A stretch of 64,000 nucleotides of DNA from assembly GCA_963768075.1 (NCBI GenBank), contig CAVYHD010000013.1:68678-132677 (forward strand). Direction: 5' to 3'. Position 1 is the first letter of the stretch, and every line of letters starts with the position of its first letter. Under the pieces are notes generated by a model. It worked only from the letters and a program-made list of their open reading frames with translations. It searched no databases and had not been told where the DNA came from. The stretch comes from QHXW01 sp963768075. Its GTDB lineage: Bacteria; Acidobacteriota; Terriglobia; Bryobacterales; Bryobacteraceae. Positions 26,640 to 35,104 of this stretch are shown here, piece by piece. Position numbers and translations under genes: made by a program.

Positions 26640-26744
26640 ATGTCGCTTGATATTCCCGAAGTACTCATTCTGTTCGGCCTCGTCTTGAGCGCCGTCTGGG
26701 CGGTGTACAACTGGACGCACCGCGATACGGGCCTGCATAAGTAA
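26640..26744 (+). CDS. 34-residue single-pass membrane peptide
   Basis: MSLDIPEVLILFGLVLSAVW continues with a short polar tail ending GLHK. One hydrophobic helix (about residues 7-25) with a short acidic start. A GGGAG ribosome site and a good promoter precede it. It resembles small membrane subunits such as CcmD in size and layout, but no family is recognised. It sits alone between the RND operon and the convergent folP gene. Confidence 0.6.
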   Translation: MSLDIPEVLILFGLVLSAVWAVYNWTHRDTGLHK

Positions 26745-26804
26745 CTGGCCCGGCCACGGCGGTTTTCGAGCGGCGTATAAGTGGGTGACCACGCGCGGGG
26801 CGGA

Positions 26805-27653
26805 CTATTCTTCCATCCGCCGCAATACCTCGTCGGCGACTTCCACCACTACCCGCATCTCCGCAATGTCGTGAACCCGCACGATGTGCGCTCCAGCGAG
26901 AATGCACGCCGTCACAGCCGCCGCCGTCGCAAAACGTGTTTGCTCCTCGGTCTGCTGCGCGAGGAACGACTTGCGGGAGGGCCCCGCCAGCAGAGGCACC
27001 TCCAGCCGCGCAAGTTTCCCCAGCTGCGCCAGAATTTCCGAATTCTGCTCCTTGCGTTTCCCAAACCCGATTCCCGGATCGATGACGATCCGCGCCCGGT
27101 CCACCCCCGCGTGCCGGGCGCGGTTCACCGTGGCCTCCAACTCGCGTTCTATCGTGCCCATCACATCACGTAAAGGCGGCAGCTTGGCCCAGCTCTCGGG
27201 CCGGCCGCGCATGTGATTCAGGACCAGCCCCGCATCGTGTTGCATGGCTACCTTGGCAAGATGCGGCTCGAACGTCAGGCCCGTTGGATCGTTGATGATC
27301 TCGGCTCCGTGCCCCATTGCCAGCTCCGCCACCTCCGCCTTGTACGTATCCACCGAAATCGGCACCGCCAGCTTGCCGCGCAGCCGCTTCAGCACCGGAA
27401 TCAGCCGCCGGATCTCCTCCGCCGCCGAAATCGGCACAGCGCCTGGCTTGGTCGATTCCGCGCCCACATCGATGATGTCCGCGCCCTGCTCCTCGATCTC
27501 GACCGCGCGCGCAAACGCCCGGTCCGGATCCAGAAAGTTGCCGCCGTCGGAAAACGAATCCGGCGTCACGTTGAGCACACCCATGATCAGGGTGCGCTCG
27601 CCGAGCTTCAGCTCGCGTTCTTTCAGCTTCCAGACGAACGGCCGCCGTATCAT
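26805..27653 (-). CDS. folP: Dihydropteroate synthase
   Basis: 282 residues from MIRRPFVWK; this ATG overlaps the stop of the HNH gene as ATGA, and GGGGAAAT lies just upstream. It joins p-aminobenzoate to dihydropterin pyrophosphate in folate synthesis. Motifs: IMGVLNVTPDSFSDGG, DIIDVGAESTKPGA, PISVDTYKAEVAE, INDPTG, VLNHMRGRP, DPGIGFGKRKEQN and LLAGPSRKSFL. Last gene of the pheS-pheT-HNH-folP run. Confidence 0.95.
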   Translation of the reverse strand: MIRRPFVWKLKERELKLGERTLIMGVLNVTPDSFSDGGNFLDPDRAFARAVEIEEQGADIIDVGAESTKPGAVPISAAEEIRRLIPVLKRLRGKLAVPISVDTYKAEVAELAMGHGAEIINDPTGLTFEPHLAKVAMQHDAGLVLNHMRGRPESWAKLPPLRDVMGTIERELEATVNRARHAGVDRARIVIDPGIGFGKRKEQNSEILAQLGKLARLEVPLLAGPSRKSFLAQQTEEQTRFATAAAVTACILAGAHIVRVHDIAEMRVVVEVADEVLRRMEE

Positions 27654-28120
27654 GATTTCCCCGCCAGTCTCTTCCGCAACTCCCCGGTCGCCGCGCGATG
27701 GCACTTCAAACACAGCGTTCGCATGTTCGCCAAGTCACACTCGCCGCCGCCCTCCGCCACCGCGATCACGTGATCCGCGTCCCACAAGCTCCGGCGCCAG
27801 CCCTCTTTCAGCTTCCATTCTTTCAGGAATTGCCGCCGCGCGCGGTAATCGAGTTTGCGAAACTCCTTGCGCAGCTCTTCGGTGTCCAGGCCGCACACCG
27901 AACACACTCCCTCGTCGCGTGCGAAAACCTGCTCTCTCAAATACCCTGGATCGGTGCGCAGCTTCCATTCATGCACACAATCCAAAGAGCAGAAAGTGCG
28001 TCGCCCCGGCGGCACTTCCATCCCGCACCAGCGGCATAGCGCGCGCCCGCCCGGCCCCACCGGTAAGGAGCGCACCTTTGCCCATCCGCCTTGGCTGGTT
28101 CGCTGCTTGCTGGGCGTCAA
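27650..28120 (-). CDS. HNH endonuclease-fold protein with extra zinc-finger cysteines
   Basis: 156 residues. The start is a TTG that follows the pheT stop after a single base, so it relies on translational coupling. N-terminal cysteines (CRWCGME, then CSLDC) and CSVCGLD form probable zinc sites. The HNH core is DADHVIAVAEGGG ... NMRTLCLKCHRAAT. This is a stand-alone nuclease fold of unknown target, conserved in type with McrA-like HNH proteins. Its place between pheT and folP, both housekeeping, is unusual. Confidence 0.85.
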   Translation of the reverse strand: MTPSKQRTSQGGWAKVRSLPVGPGGRALCRWCGMEVPPGRRTFCSLDCVHEWKLRTDPGYLREQVFARDEGVCSVCGLDTEELRKEFRKLDYRARRQFLKEWKLKEGWRRSLWDADHVIAVAEGGGECDLANMRTLCLKCHRAATGELRKRLAGKS

Positions 28121-28121
28121 T

Positions 28122-30425
28122 TCAGACTCGCAGCTCGTAACCCAGGCCGCGCATGCCGTCGATGATCCGCGCCCGGATCACTCCCACTTCGTCGGACGAA
28201 AGCGTCCGATGCACCGACCCCGCCGTCACACGAAACGACACGCTCTTGGTGTTCTCCGGCAGCGGCGGCCCGGAATACTCGCGGACAAATTCGATCGACT
28301 CGAGCAGCTCGCCGCCAAATTCCGCGATCTTCCCGTGCAAGTCCGCCGCCAGGTCCCGTGGAGCCGCAATCACCGATAAGTCGAACTGACTCGAAGGATA
28401 GCGCCGCAGCGGAGTGTACTTCTTCTCCTGCGGCCGGAGTTTGAGCACCAGTTCCAGATCCAGATCCAGGATCGCCGCGCGCCCGGGCAGCAGATTCGGA
28501 TGCAGCTCGAACATCCGCGCCACGCGCTCGCCCCGCCACAGAATCTCCGCCGTCCGCGCCGGATGCTCGTAGGCGCGTGCCGCTCCTGGGTGCGCCTCTG
28601 CACCTGGCAACAGGCACTCGGCTGCGCGCTTCAGCTCAAACAAATGCTCCCGCCCATCATCTTTGGTATAAATTGCCGCCACCAGGTGCGGCACCTCACG
28701 CGGCAACCCCGGCGCCTGCTGGTGGATTTCGCGTCCGATCTCGAACAACCGGAACCTCTCGAAATGTTTCCGGTTCTCCACGATGTTCCGGTAAATCTCA
28801 GGCACGAGCGAAATCCGTAACAGGTTCTGGTCGGACGCAATCGGGTTCGCCACCCGCACATGGTCATCCGGCTTGAATCCGAACTTGGCCGCCAGTTCTT
28901 CGCTCACGAAGGAATAGTTGTAGACCTCTGTGAACCCCTGGGCCGTTAGCATGGCCCGGGCCGCCCGGAAAAGCGAGTGCGATTCCTCTTGCGGCGGCAC
29001 GGCGTCCAGCACCGCGGGCGCCTTGGGTTCGATCGAATCGTAGCCCACCATGCGCCCCACTTCTTCCACCAGATCGTCCTTCAACGAGATGTCCTTCGTG
29101 GCGCGCCAGGACGGAATCCGCACTGCTAGAACTCCCGGCGCCGCCTCGCGCACGCCAAATTCGAGGCTCTGGAGAATCTCCCGGATCTCCGCCGCCGCAA
29201 CCTCGCGCCCCAGCTTGCGATTCACCCACTCGGCCTCGAGGCGAACCTCTGGCAGAGCGGCGAGCTCTTTCATCCGATCGCCCAACCCGCCCACCAGCCG
29301 CGCTCCCGGTGACAGTTCCCGCATCAGTTCCACGGCTCGCGCCAGCGCCCGTACCGTATTCATCGGGTCCTGCGCCTTCTCAAAGCGCATCGAAGCATCC
29401 GTGCGCAGCTTAATATCCACCGACGTGCGCCGCACGCTCGTCGCTTGAAAATTCGCGCTCTCGAAAACCACGTTGGTGGTCCTTTCCGAAATCGCGCTGC
29501 CCTGCCCACCGATCACGCCCGCAATCGCGATCGGCCCCGCTGCATCCGCAATCACCAGATTGCTCGCCTTGAGCCCGTATTCCTCTTCGTTCAGCGCTAC
29601 AATCCGTTCGCCGTCCTTCGCGGGCCGGATGAAAATCGTATCGCCTTTCAATAAACCCCGGTCGAACGCGTGCATGGGCTGCGCTAGCTCCGCCATGATG
29701 AAGTTCGTCAGGTCCACGATGTTGTTGATCGGGTTCAGCCCGATCGCGCTTAGTCTGTATTGCAGCCACGGCGGCGATGGCCGCACCGTCACGTTCTCAA
29801 ACACCAAAGCGCTGTAACGCGGGCACAGTTCGAAATCCCCGATTTCGATCTTCACCGGCGCCGCGCCTCCCGGCAGAAGCGCCAGTTTCACGGGATCTAA
29901 TAATCGTCGCCGCGAAATCGCTGCCACTTCGCGCGCCATGCCAAAATGCCCCCACAAATCCGGCCGGTGCGTGATGGATTTGTTATCAATCTCGATCACG
30001 CTGTCCCGCCCGCAGCCCGCGATCGCCGCGCCTGCTTCGGCGAGCAGCTCAATGATTCCGGCGCCGTCCCGATTGATGCCCAGCTCCGCGCCGCTGGCCA
30101 GCATTCCGTCGCTCTCGATCCCTTGAACGATTTTCTTCCCCAGCGGCACGTACGCCGTCACCATACCCACGCGGCAATTCGGCGCGCCACACACCACCGT
30201 CCTGGTCCCGTACCGAACCGTCTCCACCCGCGCCTTCACGTTGTGCGAGTTAGCAATCGGCTCGACCGCGTCCACCCGCGCCGCGCAAGCCTCTGCCAGA
30301 TAGACACCCACCTCCTCGATGCCCTCGCACTCCGCCGTCTTCATCGTAATTAAAGCTTCGAGCTTCGCTGGCGGCAGGTCCAGGCCCTCGACGTATTCGC
30401 GAATCCAGTTATAGGAGAATTTCAA
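28122..30425 (-). CDS. pheT: Phenylalanyl-tRNA synthetase beta subunit
   Basis: 767 residues, starting from TTG (MKFSYNWIREYV). Domains in order: an EMAP-type tRNA-binding domain (about 40-150; VVCGAPNCRVGM), the B3/B4 editing region, a B5 domain, the class II-like core, and a C-terminal FDX-ACB anticodon-binding domain (YPSSQFDLSVI ... MRGLGYELRV). With PheS it forms the alpha2-beta2 enzyme that charges tRNA-Phe. 33 bp separate it from pheS, and most of that gap is a repeat that also supplies the ribosome site. Confidence 0.96.
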   Translation of the reverse strand: MKFSYNWIREYVEGLDLPPAKLEALITMKTAECEGIEEVGVYLAEACAARVDAVEPIANSHNVKARVETVRYGTRTVVCGAPNCRVGMVTAYVPLGKKIVQGIESDGMLASGAELGINRDGAGIIELLAEAGAAIAGCGRDSVIEIDNKSITHRPDLWGHFGMAREVAAISRRRLLDPVKLALLPGGAAPVKIEIGDFELCPRYSALVFENVTVRPSPPWLQYRLSAIGLNPINNIVDLTNFIMAELAQPMHAFDRGLLKGDTIFIRPAKDGERIVALNEEEYGLKASNLVIADAAGPIAIAGVIGGQGSAISERTTNVVFESANFQATSVRRTSVDIKLRTDASMRFEKAQDPMNTVRALARAVELMRELSPGARLVGGLGDRMKELAALPEVRLEAEWVNRKLGREVAAAEIREILQSLEFGVREAAPGVLAVRIPSWRATKDISLKDDLVEEVGRMVGYDSIEPKAPAVLDAVPPQEESHSLFRAARAMLTAQGFTEVYNYSFVSEELAAKFGFKPDDHVRVANPIASDQNLLRISLVPEIYRNIVENRKHFERFRLFEIGREIHQQAPGLPREVPHLVAAIYTKDDGREHLFELKRAAECLLPGAEAHPGAARAYEHPARTAEILWRGERVARMFELHPNLLPGRAAILDLDLELVLKLRPQEKKYTPLRRYPSSQFDLSVIAAPRDLAADLHGKIAEFGGELLESIEFVREYSGPPLPENTKSVSFRVTAGSVHRTLSSDEVGVIRARIIDGMRGLGYELRV

Positions 30426-30426
30426 C

Positions 30427-30458
30427 TTCTCTGTGCCTCTGCGTCTCTGCGGTGAAAT
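30427..30458. repeat. CTCTGCG-type dispersed repeat in the pheS-pheT gap
   Basis: In the direction of the genes it reads TTTCACCGCAGAGACGCAG followed by AGGCACAGAGAA. Internal units CAGAGACGCAGAGGCACAGAG repeat a GCAGAG/ACAGAG theme. Very similar strings are common between genes in many environmental bacteria (recall). Here it fills the gap and gives pheT its AGAGG-like ribosome site. Confidence 0.6.
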
Positions 30459-31481
30459 TTAGAATTGCTGCAGGAACCTCAGGTCCCCGCTCTGTAGCAG
30501 CCGAATGTCATCGATCCCGTATCGCATCATCACGAGCCGGGTCAGCCCCAAGCCGAACGCGAATCCATTCCACGTGTCCGGGTCGATCCCGCTGATCCGC
30601 AGCACATTCGGATTCACCAGGCCGCACGGCAGCAGTTCCACCCATCCGCTGTGCTTGCACACCGCGCACCCTGGCCCGCCGCAGATGAAACACTGGATGT
30701 CCAGTTCGAATCCCGGCTCCACGAACGGAAAAAATCCCGGACGCAGCCGCACCGTCACGTCGCGGCGGAAAATCTCGCGGAGCAACGTTTTCATGAAGTA
30801 GAGCAGATGCGCCACCGACACATCGCGGTCGATCATCATGCCCTCGAGCTGGTAAAACGTGTGCTCGTGCGAAGCGTCCACGCTCTCGTTGCGAAATACC
30901 CGCCCGGGCGCAACCATCCGCAGCGGCGGCTGGAATCGTTCCATGCCGCGCACCTGAACCGGCGATGTGTGCGTCCGCAGCAGGTTGCCGTCCGCCAGCC
31001 AGAAGGTGTCCTGTGCATCGCGCGCCGGATGTTCCGGCGGAATGTTCAACGCATCAAAATTGTGATATTCGGTCTCGACCTCCGGCCCGTCGAGCACCAT
31101 GAATCCCAGCGATGTGAACAGATCCTCCAGTTCCATCTGGATCTGCGTGATGGGATGCAGGCTTCCGGCTCGCGGTCCTGGCGCGGGAAGCGTGAGATCC
31201 ACCCACTCCGCGTCGAGGCGTTCGCGCAGGGCCGCTTCGCTGAAGTGTGGTTTACGCGCCTCGATTGCCTCTTCGATTGCCTGCTTAGCGGCATTTAGCA
31301 GCTTGCCGGCCCGCGCCCGTTCCTCCGGCGCGAGCTTGCCCATGTCTTTACTGATCTCCGCCAATGACCCTTTACGGCCCAGCACTTCGACGCGCACCCG
31401 TTCGAGGTCCTCGGGAGAGTTCGCAGTGCTAATGCGCTCAAGGGCCAGCGCCTGGATCGTAACGATCCGCTCTTCTACCAT
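30459..31481 (-). CDS. pheS: Phenylalanyl-tRNA synthetase alpha subunit
   Basis: 340 residues. An N-terminal coiled coil (residues 1-90) precedes the class II aminoacylation core: motif 1 around GFMVLDGPEVETEYHNFDALN, motif 2 TSPVQVRGM and FRNESVDASHEHTFYQLEG, and motif 3 GFAFGLGLTRLVMMRYGIDDIR. It attaches phenylalanine to tRNA-Phe with PheT. First gene of its transcript; it faces a PdxR-like gene across a 146-bp divergent region. No attenuator or leader peptide was seen. Confidence 0.96.
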   Translation of the reverse strand: MVEERIVTIQALALERISTANSPEDLERVRVEVLGRKGSLAEISKDMGKLAPEERARAGKLLNAAKQAIEEAIEARKPHFSEAALRERLDAEWVDLTLPAPGPRAGSLHPITQIQMELEDLFTSLGFMVLDGPEVETEYHNFDALNIPPEHPARDAQDTFWLADGNLLRTHTSPVQVRGMERFQPPLRMVAPGRVFRNESVDASHEHTFYQLEGMMIDRDVSVAHLLYFMKTLLREIFRRDVTVRLRPGFFPFVEPGFELDIQCFICGGPGCAVCKHSGWVELLPCGLVNPNVLRISGIDPDTWNGFAFGLGLTRLVMMRYGIDDIRLLQSGDLRFLQQF

Positions 31482-31518
31482 GAATGGAACATTTTAGCAG
31501 GCCCATGCTTTCGCACGG

Positions 31519-31545
31519 TGAGTGTGACCCAGCAATGCTCACTCA
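31519..31545. promoter_or_regulatory. Inverted repeat TGAGTG-N15-CACTCA
   Basis: Six-base arms at 31519-31524 and 31540-31545, centres 21 bp (two helical turns) apart. It lies between divergent pheS and the PdxR-like gene and 45 bp upstream of the latter's -35. A candidate operator for the MocR-type regulator or for pheS; unproven. Confidence 0.35.
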
Positions 31546-31589
31546 TCCCGCGACGATCGGATCCACCAGCGGCGCCCGAAGGCATTGGA

Positions 31590-31618
31590 TTGCACCTGCC
31601 AGTCCAAAATGGTATGCT
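31590..31618 (+). promoter_or_regulatory. Promoter of the PdxR-like gene, probably giving a leaderless transcript
   Basis: TTGCAC at 31590-31595, 17-bp spacer, TATGCT at 31613-31618. The expected start point is near 31625, only 2-3 bases before the GTG at 31628, and no ribosome site precedes that GTG. Confidence 0.5.
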
Positions 31619-31627
31619 CCATTCGCA

Positions 31628-33100
31628 GTGGTTCCTAATCCAAAACTCGATCCTGAATCTGAAGTGCCGCTGTATCAGCAACTGCAACGGTACTTCAGCC
31701 AGCTGATTCGCTCCGGGTCACTAAGACGCGGGGAACGTCTGCCGCCCACACGCGAATTGGCTGGCCTGCTTGGACTGAACCGAACTACGGTCTCCGCCGC
31801 ATACGAGTTGCTCGAAACCAGCGGCCTCATCACCGGCCAGGTCGGCCGCGGAAGTTACGTAACAGGCGTTGATGCTTCCCCGGCTGCGGGCTTGAACTGG
31901 AACGCCATCCTGGAACCCTCGAGCGTCAGCCCGGCTCAGCCGGTGGTAGCCGGTGCCATCAGTTTCGCCGTCTCCCGTCCTTCGGAGGACCTGTTTCCCA
32001 TTGAGGCATTCCGCAAAAGCTGCGAAGAGGTGATGGCCGGGCCGGACTTCGCGGCGGTCTTGCAACTGGGTTCGCCGGGCGGATATGAGCCGCTGCGACA
32101 ATACCTGATCCATGCCGCGCAGCGCGAAGGTGTGCTGCGGCCGGGTGACGATCTCATCATCACGAGTGGGTGTCAGCAGGCTCTGGATCTCTTGCGGCGG
32201 GTGCTGATTCGGCCCGGTGACAAGGTCCTGGTGGAAGAGCCGGTATATCCGGGGTTGAAAAACCTCTTCCTCGATGCGGGCGCTGATCTCACGGGTATCC
32301 CCGTACAAGCCAACGGTATGGATCTCGCGCAGCTTGAGCGGGCTCTGGGAAAAAGCCGGTTCAAGGCCATCGTCGTCACCTCGAATTTCCAGAACCCGAC
32401 CGGTGCGACGCTTCCTCACGAGGCGCGGGCGGAAGTTCTGCGGCTCGCACACAACGCCGGAACGGTCCTCATCGAAAACGATACCTACGGCCAGTTGCGA
32501 TATGAAGGCGCACCGCTCGCCACGATCAAGCAGATGGACGAAACCGGAGATACGATTCTGCTGCGGAGTTTTTCCAAGATTTCCTTCCCCGGATTGCGCG
32601 TGGGTTGGGCCATAGGACCGCGGGCGCTGATCGGACGCGTGATGGATGCCAAACATATGTCCGATCTTCACAGCGATCATCTCTCGCAGGCCGTGTTATT
32701 GCGTTTCGCTGTTTCCGGCCGTCTGCAAGCGCACCATAGGCAAATCCTGAAGGCGGGCGCCGAACGTCTCGCGGCAGTGCTCCGCGCATGTGAGCGTCAC
32801 CTGCCGCAAGGCACGACGTTCACGCGTCCGCAAGGTGGCATGAACCTGTGGGTCCGGCTTCCCGATCTGCTGGACGCCGGTGAGTTGCTGGCCCGTGCGC
32901 AGCGGCATGGCGTTACGTACCTGCCGGGAAGGTATTTCGGCGTTAGCCGGCCGGAACCGGGTGCGCTTCGACTAAGTTTTGCCGGCCTCGCGCCGGGGCA
33001 GATTGAACAGGGAGTTAGGATTCTGGGGGAGATTTTTTCCCACGAAATAGAACGGCTACGGGGCTCCTGGAACCGCGAGCCCGCGCCCGCTATGGTTTGA
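31628..33100 (+). CDS. MocR/PdxR-like regulator (GntR helix-turn-helix fused to aminotransferase fold)
   Basis: About 490 residues from GTG 31628; the frame is open back to 31484 but that would cover the promoter. Residues 10-80 are a GntR winged helix (PLYQQLQRYFSQLIRSG, LPPTRELAGLLGLNRTTV). Residues 120-480 are a class I aminotransferase domain with a likely PLP lysine in LLRSFSKISFPGLRVGW and the NPTG motif in SNFQNPTGAT. Such proteins sense pyridoxal phosphate. It lies 19 bp upstream of pdxS on the same strand, so it probably controls vitamin B6 synthesis. Confidence 0.9.
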   Translation: MVPNPKLDPESEVPLYQQLQRYFSQLIRSGSLRRGERLPPTRELAGLLGLNRTTVSAAYELLETSGLITGQVGRGSYVTGVDASPAAGLNWNAILEPSSVSPAQPVVAGAISFAVSRPSEDLFPIEAFRKSCEEVMAGPDFAAVLQLGSPGGYEPLRQYLIHAAQREGVLRPGDDLIITSGCQQALDLLRRVLIRPGDKVLVEEPVYPGLKNLFLDAGADLTGIPVQANGMDLAQLERALGKSRFKAIVVTSNFQNPTGATLPHEARAEVLRLAHNAGTVLIENDTYGQLRYEGAPLATIKQMDETGDTILLRSFSKISFPGLRVGWAIGPRALIGRVMDAKHMSDLHSDHLSQAVLLRFAVSGRLQAHHRQILKAGAERLAAVLRACERHLPQGTTFTRPQGGMNLWVRLPDLLDAGELLARAQRHGVTYLPGRYFGVSRPEPGALRLSFAGLAPGQIEQGVRILGEIFSHEIERLRGSWNREPAPAMV

Positions 33101-33119
33101 CATCTTAATAGGAGAGTTT

Positions 33120-34004
33120 ATGTATCTGGACGATACGTTTCGTGTAAAGATCGGGTTGGCGGAAATGCTCAAAGGCGGCGTCATCATGGACGTCACTAAT
33201 GCTGAGCAAGCCCTCATCGCAGAAAAAGCGGGCGCCACGGCGGTAATGGCGCTGGAACGCGTACCGGCGGACATCCGCAAAGAGGGCGGTGTGGCGCGCA
33301 TGGCGCCTATCAGCAAGATCCGCGAGATCATGCAGACCGTCAGCATCCCGGTGATGGCCAAGGCCCGCATCGGCCACTTCATGGAGGCGCGGGTACTCGA
33401 AGCGCTCGGGGTCGATTACGTCGATGAGAGCGAAGTGCTCACGCCCGCCGACGAAGAGCACCACATTGACAAGCGCGGCTTCAAAGTACCGTTTGTGTGC
33501 GGCGCGCGCAACCTGGGCGAGGCGCTGCGGCGCATTGCGGAGGGCGCGGCCATGATTCGCACTAAGGGCGAAGCCGGCTCCGGCAATATCGTCGAGGCGG
33601 TGCGGCACATGCGTACCATTCAGAAAGAAATGAAGCAGCTTACCGTGCTCGGTAAAGAAGAGCTGGTGGCCGAGTCCAAGAAACTGCAGGCGCCGCTGGA
33701 GCTCGTGGAGTGGGTCGCGCAGCACGGGAAACTGCCGGTGCCCAATTTTTCGGCCGGTGGCATTGCCACTCCCGCCGACGCGGCGCTCGTCATGCAACTG
33801 GGCGCCGAAGCGATCTTCGTAGGATCGGGGATTTTCAAGTCTGACGATCCCGAGGTGCGCGCCCGCGCCGTCGTCAAAGCCGCCACTTATTTTAACGATC
33901 CGCAGAAGCTGCTCGAAGCCAGTGAAGGTCTGGGCATCGGGATGCACGGGATCGATATTTCGAAGCTGCAGGAATCGGAGCTGCTGCAAACCCGAGGCTG
34001 GTGA
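33120..34004 (+). CDS. pdxS: Pyridoxal 5'-phosphate synthase subunit PdxS
   Basis: 294 residues, standard length. It builds PLP from ribose 5-phosphate, glyceraldehyde 3-phosphate and ammonia. Motifs: FRVKIGLAEMLKGGVIMDV, DYVDESEVLTPADEE, the phosphate-binding TKGEAGSGNIVEA, and FSAGGIATPADAALVMQ, GSGIFKS. A ribosome site AGGAGAG precedes the ATG. Forms a 12-mer with PdxT. Stop and the pdxT ATG overlap as TGATG. Confidence 0.97.
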   Translation: MYLDDTFRVKIGLAEMLKGGVIMDVTNAEQALIAEKAGATAVMALERVPADIRKEGGVARMAPISKIREIMQTVSIPVMAKARIGHFMEARVLEALGVDYVDESEVLTPADEEHHIDKRGFKVPFVCGARNLGEALRRIAEGAAMIRTKGEAGSGNIVEAVRHMRTIQKEMKQLTVLGKEELVAESKKLQAPLELVEWVAQHGKLPVPNFSAGGIATPADAALVMQLGAEAIFVGSGIFKSDDPEVRARAVVKAATYFNDPQKLLEASEGLGIGMHGIDISKLQESELLQTRGW

Positions 34005-34582
34005 TGAAGAAGGTTGGAGTGCTGGCGTTACAGGGCGATTTCGAAGCACATAACCAGGCTCTGGCGCGCGCGGGCGCTGAGCCTGTGCTCGCCCGCACAG
34101 CCTCCGACCTTGCGGATCTCGATGGCCTGATCATCCCCGGCGGCGAAAGCACGACCATGCTCAAGCTGTTGCACGTCGAGAACCTGTTCGAGCCACTCGC
34201 TGATTTCGGCCGCCGCCGCCCCATTTTCGGTACCTGCGCCGGCGCCATCCTGCTGGCCGCCGAAGTCACGCATCCAGCGCAGCCGAGCCTGGGGTTGATG
34301 AACCTGACAGTGGAACGGAACGGGTACGGCCGCCAAATCGACAGCCGTGTCGCCCACATTGCCCCTGAGCCGGAATTCGCCGACCGTACGCACTCCGGCG
34401 ATCTTGAAGCTGTTTTCATTCGTGCACCTATCATTCGCCGCGTGGGGCCGGAGGCTCACGTGCTCGCGACCTACCAAGGCGATCCTGTGCTGGTGGAACA
34501 GGGACGCCACCTCGTGGCCACCTTTCATCCGGAGCTAAGCTCGGATTCACGGGTCCACGATCTCTTTCTCTCCAAACTGTGA
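34004..34582 (+). CDS. pdxT: Pyridoxal 5'-phosphate synthase glutaminase subunit PdxT
   Basis: 192 residues from the ATG overlapping the pdxS stop. Class I glutaminase: LALQGDFEAH, IPGGESTTM, nucleophile Cys in FGTCAGAILLA, and the catalytic His/Glu in TFHPELSSD. It supplies ammonia to PdxS. The TGA overlaps the GTG of the next gene by 4 nt, extending the operon. Confidence 0.97.
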   Translation: MKKVGVLALQGDFEAHNQALARAGAEPVLARTASDLADLDGLIIPGGESTTMLKLLHVENLFEPLADFGRRRPIFGTCAGAILLAAEVTHPAQPSLGLMNLTVERNGYGRQIDSRVAHIAPEPEFADRTHSGDLEAVFIRAPIIRRVGPEAHVLATYQGDPVLVEQGRHLVATFHPELSSDSRVHDLFLSKL

Positions 34583-35010
34583 GCGGTGTCAAGCAAAAGC
34601 GTGTTCTGTTCGTGTGCATCGGCAATTGCTGCCGCAGCCAGATGGCGGAGGGATTCGCGCGCGAGTACGGCGGCGACACCGTGGCGGCCGAAAGCGCGGG
34701 GCTCGCGCCTGCGGGTATGGTGGTTGAAGAGACTATTCGCGCCATGGCGCAGAGACGTGTCGACGTTTCCAACCAGTACTCTAAAGCATTCCGGCTGGAC
34801 GAAGCCAACGAGTGCGATATCGTGGTCAATATGAGCGGCCTCCGGATGCCGGAGGGAGTGTTGGCTCCGGTACTCGAATGGGATGTGCGCGATCCGATCG
34901 GGCAAACTGACGAAGTGTACGCCAAGGTACGCGACCAGATCGAAGCCTTGGTTACCGATCTCATCTGGAAGCTTCGCCGAGCCCGGTCGGCGCCCCGGCG
35001 ACCGGGGTAA
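34579..35010 (+). CDS. Low-molecular-weight phosphatase / arsenate-reductase-like protein
   Basis: 143 residues from a GTG overlapping the pdxT stop. The P-loop CIGNCCRSQ fits CX5RS of LMW phosphatases and thioredoxin-coupled ArsC. The distal part has EWDVRDPIG, placing the general acid Asp. The second redox Cys pair of true ArsC enzymes is not present, so a phosphatase role is preferred. Coupling to pdxT might mean action on a phosphorylated B6 vitamer (inference only). Confidence 0.82.
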   Translation: MSGVKQKRVLFVCIGNCCRSQMAEGFAREYGGDTVAAESAGLAPAGMVVEETIRAMAQRRVDVSNQYSKAFRLDEANECDIVVNMSGLRMPEGVLAPVLEWDVRDPIGQTDEVYAKVRDQIEALVTDLIWKLRRARSAPRRPG

Positions 35011-35104
35011 AATCGGGGCAAAGCCCCCCTTGCGCCGGGTTCGCATTTTCGCAATAATACAGGCACACGGTTGTGATGATTCTTGCTAATCAGGAGTCCT
35101 GCTA

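Noticed and set aside
31484..31627. ATG at 31484 as start of the PdxR-like protein
   Set aside because: The extra 48 residues cover the promoter and the inverted repeat, lie only 2 bp from the pheS start on the other strand, and do not resemble a GntR N-terminus.
34579..35010. True arsenate reductase ArsC
   Set aside because: The P-loop fits, but the additional redox cysteines of thioredoxin-coupled ArsC are missing and no ars genes are nearby.
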